Part shown: positions 6,374 through 7,978 of the stretch, in pieces
Numbering within the stretch: the stretch's first letter is position 1
Layout of the letters: each line of letters begins with the position of its first letter
Source: Planctomycetota bacterium
GTDB lineage: Bacteria; Planctomycetota; Phycisphaerae; Phycisphaerales; UBA1924
Assembly (NCBI GenBank): GCA_023412695.1
Contig: JAEYNG010000391.1
Coordinates: forward strand, 1-7,978
DNA: 7,978 bases
Direction: 5' to 3'
Translations under genes and position numbers: made by a program
The notes under the pieces: model-generated
Databases searched by the model: none
What the model was told of the DNA's origin: nothing
Seen by the model: only the letters and a program-made list of their open reading frames with translations

Positions 6374-6413
6374 CCGGCAAGCGGCAACATCGGCGTCATC
6401 GGCCGTTTGCCGG
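6374..6413. repeat. Imperfect 11-base inverted repeat between MATE and RedB-like genes
   Basis: CCGGCAAGCGG (6374-6384) and CCGTTTGCCGG (6403-6413) are inverted complements with one mismatch around an 18-base loop. The hairpin lies in the 105-base gap after the MATE stop codon. There is no U-run on its downstream side, so it is not a standard intrinsic terminator. It could stabilise the upstream message or attenuate read-through. I see no convincing promoter for the RedB-like gene in this gap. Confidence 0.4.
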
Positions 6414-6446
6414 TGACCCATAAGTCTGCGCCATGTTCTCGGACGC

Positions 6447-7970
6447 TTAAATCCGCACCCGCAGCCATCCGCCGTGCAGGTACCTTGCCCCGAACATGAC
6501 GGCGCGCACGACAATCTCGGCGCACAGGCCGACCCACAGCAGGGCGAGGCTGGGGGAGTCATGGAACGGGTTCTCTAGCACGCCCCCGCCCAGCCACGAC
6601 GGCAGCGGGATATCAACACCCGAGCACGCGTACGCCAGCGGCAGCCGCACGGCGTACGTTGCGATCCACGTCAGCCACATGACAACCTTTGCATCGCCAG
6701 CCCCGCGCAGCGCGGACCGCAGCACAATGCTGATGCCGAAGGGGATCTGCACGAGCCCTGTGATGAAGATCAGCGTCGGCACCTGCTGGAGGTGCGTCGG
6801 CTGGCCGCTGACGAGCGAGACGATCCATCGCGGCGCAAAGAGGAACGCCATCCCGGCCGCGCCCATGAAGATGATCGTTACGATCATGCACCGCTTCACC
6901 GCGCGACGCGCCGAGTCTGGGCTTCCGGCCCCGATGTATTGCCCGGCCAGCGTCGCCGCCGCCGCGCCCATCGCAAATCCAGGGAGAAAGCTGAACGCCT
7001 CGATCCGGATCGCGACAATGTGCGCGCCCATAAGCCCGCCGGTCGCGGCCGAGCCGTCCGCGGCCAGCCCGCCGCCGGCGCCCGTCACCTGCAGCCAACC
7101 GACCATGAGGATGATCAGGAAGTTCCCCAGCCACATGCCCAGCGTCTCGATGAAGTTGGGCAGGCCCACGGCGATCAGCCGCCGCTTAGTGTGCCAGTGC
7201 GGCCGCAGCCGGTGACGCTTCAGCCGCACGACCGACGCGCCGCGGATCAGCAGCGCAAGCACGATCGCCGCGCCGACGTGCTCCCCAATCACCGTTCCCC
7301 AGGCGATGCCGCCGATGCCGAGATCGAAGCCGAACGGGTTGGCGTAGACGACCTCGCGGTGCGCCACGCCGCCGACCAATGTCGTTCGCACAAGGTCCAC
7401 GCCCGAGAGCGCCCACGAGGCGATGATGTTCACGATGTTGACGACGACCATCGCCAGCAGAGGACGCACCGAGTCCCCCGCGCCGCGCGCGCAGGCAATC
7501 CCCGCCGCGAGCACGGACAACGCGGGGACACCGATCGCGCAGACGTGGATGTAGGACCTGAACCCCTCCGCCGCCTCGCCCGTCAGGTTCATCACGTGCG
7601 ACATCGGCCCGGCCATCGCCGCGACGATTGCGCCGGTCAATACGCCCGTCAGCACCGCAAGGATCATCGTCTGGCCGGTCGCGGCGTGCGCCACCGCCAG
7701 CCGCGATGCGCCGACGGCTCGGCTCACGAGGGCTGTTGCGCCGACGCTGATCGCCATCGCCACCAGCCCGACGAACCACAGGATGTACGACGCACCGCCG
7801 ATCGCGTCAGTCGCCGCCTCCGAGAGCTGCGCCGACAGAAACGTGTCCGTCAGCCCGACAAGCGACTGCAGCGAGCTCTCGGCCATGATCGGCCACGAGA
7901 GCGTCCAGATCGCCGCGGCCATCGACAGCCCCGCGAGCTTGCCGCTCTTCAACGAACCATCCGGGTTCAA
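6447..7970 (-). CDS. MATE-family efflux transporter (start possibly outside the window)
   Basis: This is a MATE (multidrug and toxic compound extrusion) antiporter, which exports cationic drugs or metabolites in exchange for Na+ or H+ across the cytoplasmic membrane. About twelve hydrophobic helices form two pseudo-symmetric halves. The opening TLSWPIMAESSLQSLVGLTD (23-42) is typical of helix 1. Repeated half-motifs are visible: LVSRAVGA (81-88) against LAGQYIGAG (341-349), and ARGAGDS (161-167) against LRGAGDAK (421-428). The 507 residues from a TTG at 7970 are slightly longer than the usual 440-480, because loops at about 188-217, 293-314 and 449-473 are enlarged. The frame stays open to the window edge and no ribosome site is visible before the TTG, so the real start may be a few codons upstream. 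It is followed after 105 bases by the RedB-like gene; co-transcription is possible but unproven. The substrate cannot be predicted. Confidence 0.93.
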   Translation of the reverse strand: MNPDGSLKSGKLAGLSMAAAIWTLSWPIMAESSLQSLVGLTDTFLSAQLSEAATDAIGGASYILWFVGLVAMAISVGATALVSRAVGASRLAVAHAATGQTMILAVLTGVLTGAIVAAMAGPMSHVMNLTGEAAEGFRSYIHVCAIGVPALSVLAAGIACARGAGDSVRPLLAMVVVNIVNIIASWALSGVDLVRTTLVGGVAHREVVYANPFGFDLGIGGIAWGTVIGEHVGAAIVLALLIRGASVVRLKRHRLRPHWHTKRRLIAVGLPNFIETLGMWLGNFLIILMVGWLQVTGAGGGLAADGSAATGGLMGAHIVAIRIEAFSFLPGFAMGAAAATLAGQYIGAGSPDSARRAVKRCMIVTIIFMGAAGMAFLFAPRWIVSLVSGQPTHLQQVPTLIFITGLVQIPFGISIVLRSALRGAGDAKVVMWLTWIATYAVRLPLAYACSGVDIPLPSWLGGGVLENPFHDSPSLALLWVGLCAEIVVRAVMFGARYLHGGWLRVRI

Positions 7971-7978
7971 CCCAGCTG

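Noticed and set aside
6342..6380. Longer RedB-like protein starting at a TTG
   Set aside because: There is no ribosome site before the TTG and it lies inside an inverted repeat. The ATG at 6341 gives a proper basic N-terminus before the membrane anchor.

Overview
The window carries eight protein-coding genes, all on the minus strand, so transcription runs from the high to the low coordinates. The DNA is very GC-rich, with GC concentrated at third codon positions. That explains the many long but meaningless antisense and out-of-frame reading frames. From recalled resemblance, the membrane sensor domain of the kinase and the RedB-type thioredoxin-fold protein look most like planctomycete proteins. 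A member of Planctomycetota is therefore my best guess, but this is inference and not a database result. There are no RNA genes, mobile elements, CRISPR arrays or long repeats, and no gene-free stretch exceeds about 160 bases.

In transcription order, the right part (7970 to 6447) is a MATE-family multidrug/cation antiporter whose true start may lie just outside the window. Next comes a tightly coupled pair (6341 to 3838): a membrane-anchored RedB-like protein with a CPC motif, whose stop codon overlaps the start codon of a multi-pass hybrid histidine kinase with a C-terminal receiver domain. After a 161-base gap lies a gamma-glutamyltransferase-family Ntn hydrolase (3676 to 1949).

The left part (1878 to 19) looks like an operon of four small genes: an ArsR-type repressor without metal-binding cysteines, an SRPBCC/AHSA1 protein coupled to it by an ATGA overlap, a DinB-superfamily protein, and a DUF1428 protein. 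Its promoter region is the only conspicuously AT-rich island in the window. It holds a near-consensus -35/-10 pair and a perfect 7-8-7 inverted repeat overlapping both boxes. The -10 box lies so close to the repressor ATG that the transcript is probably leaderless. The simplest model is an autoregulated small-molecule or stress-response operon.

No clearly new system is proven here. The best leads are the leaderless, self-operated ArsR cassette and the RedB/hybrid-kinase pair, which could be a thiol- or redox-linked signalling unit.
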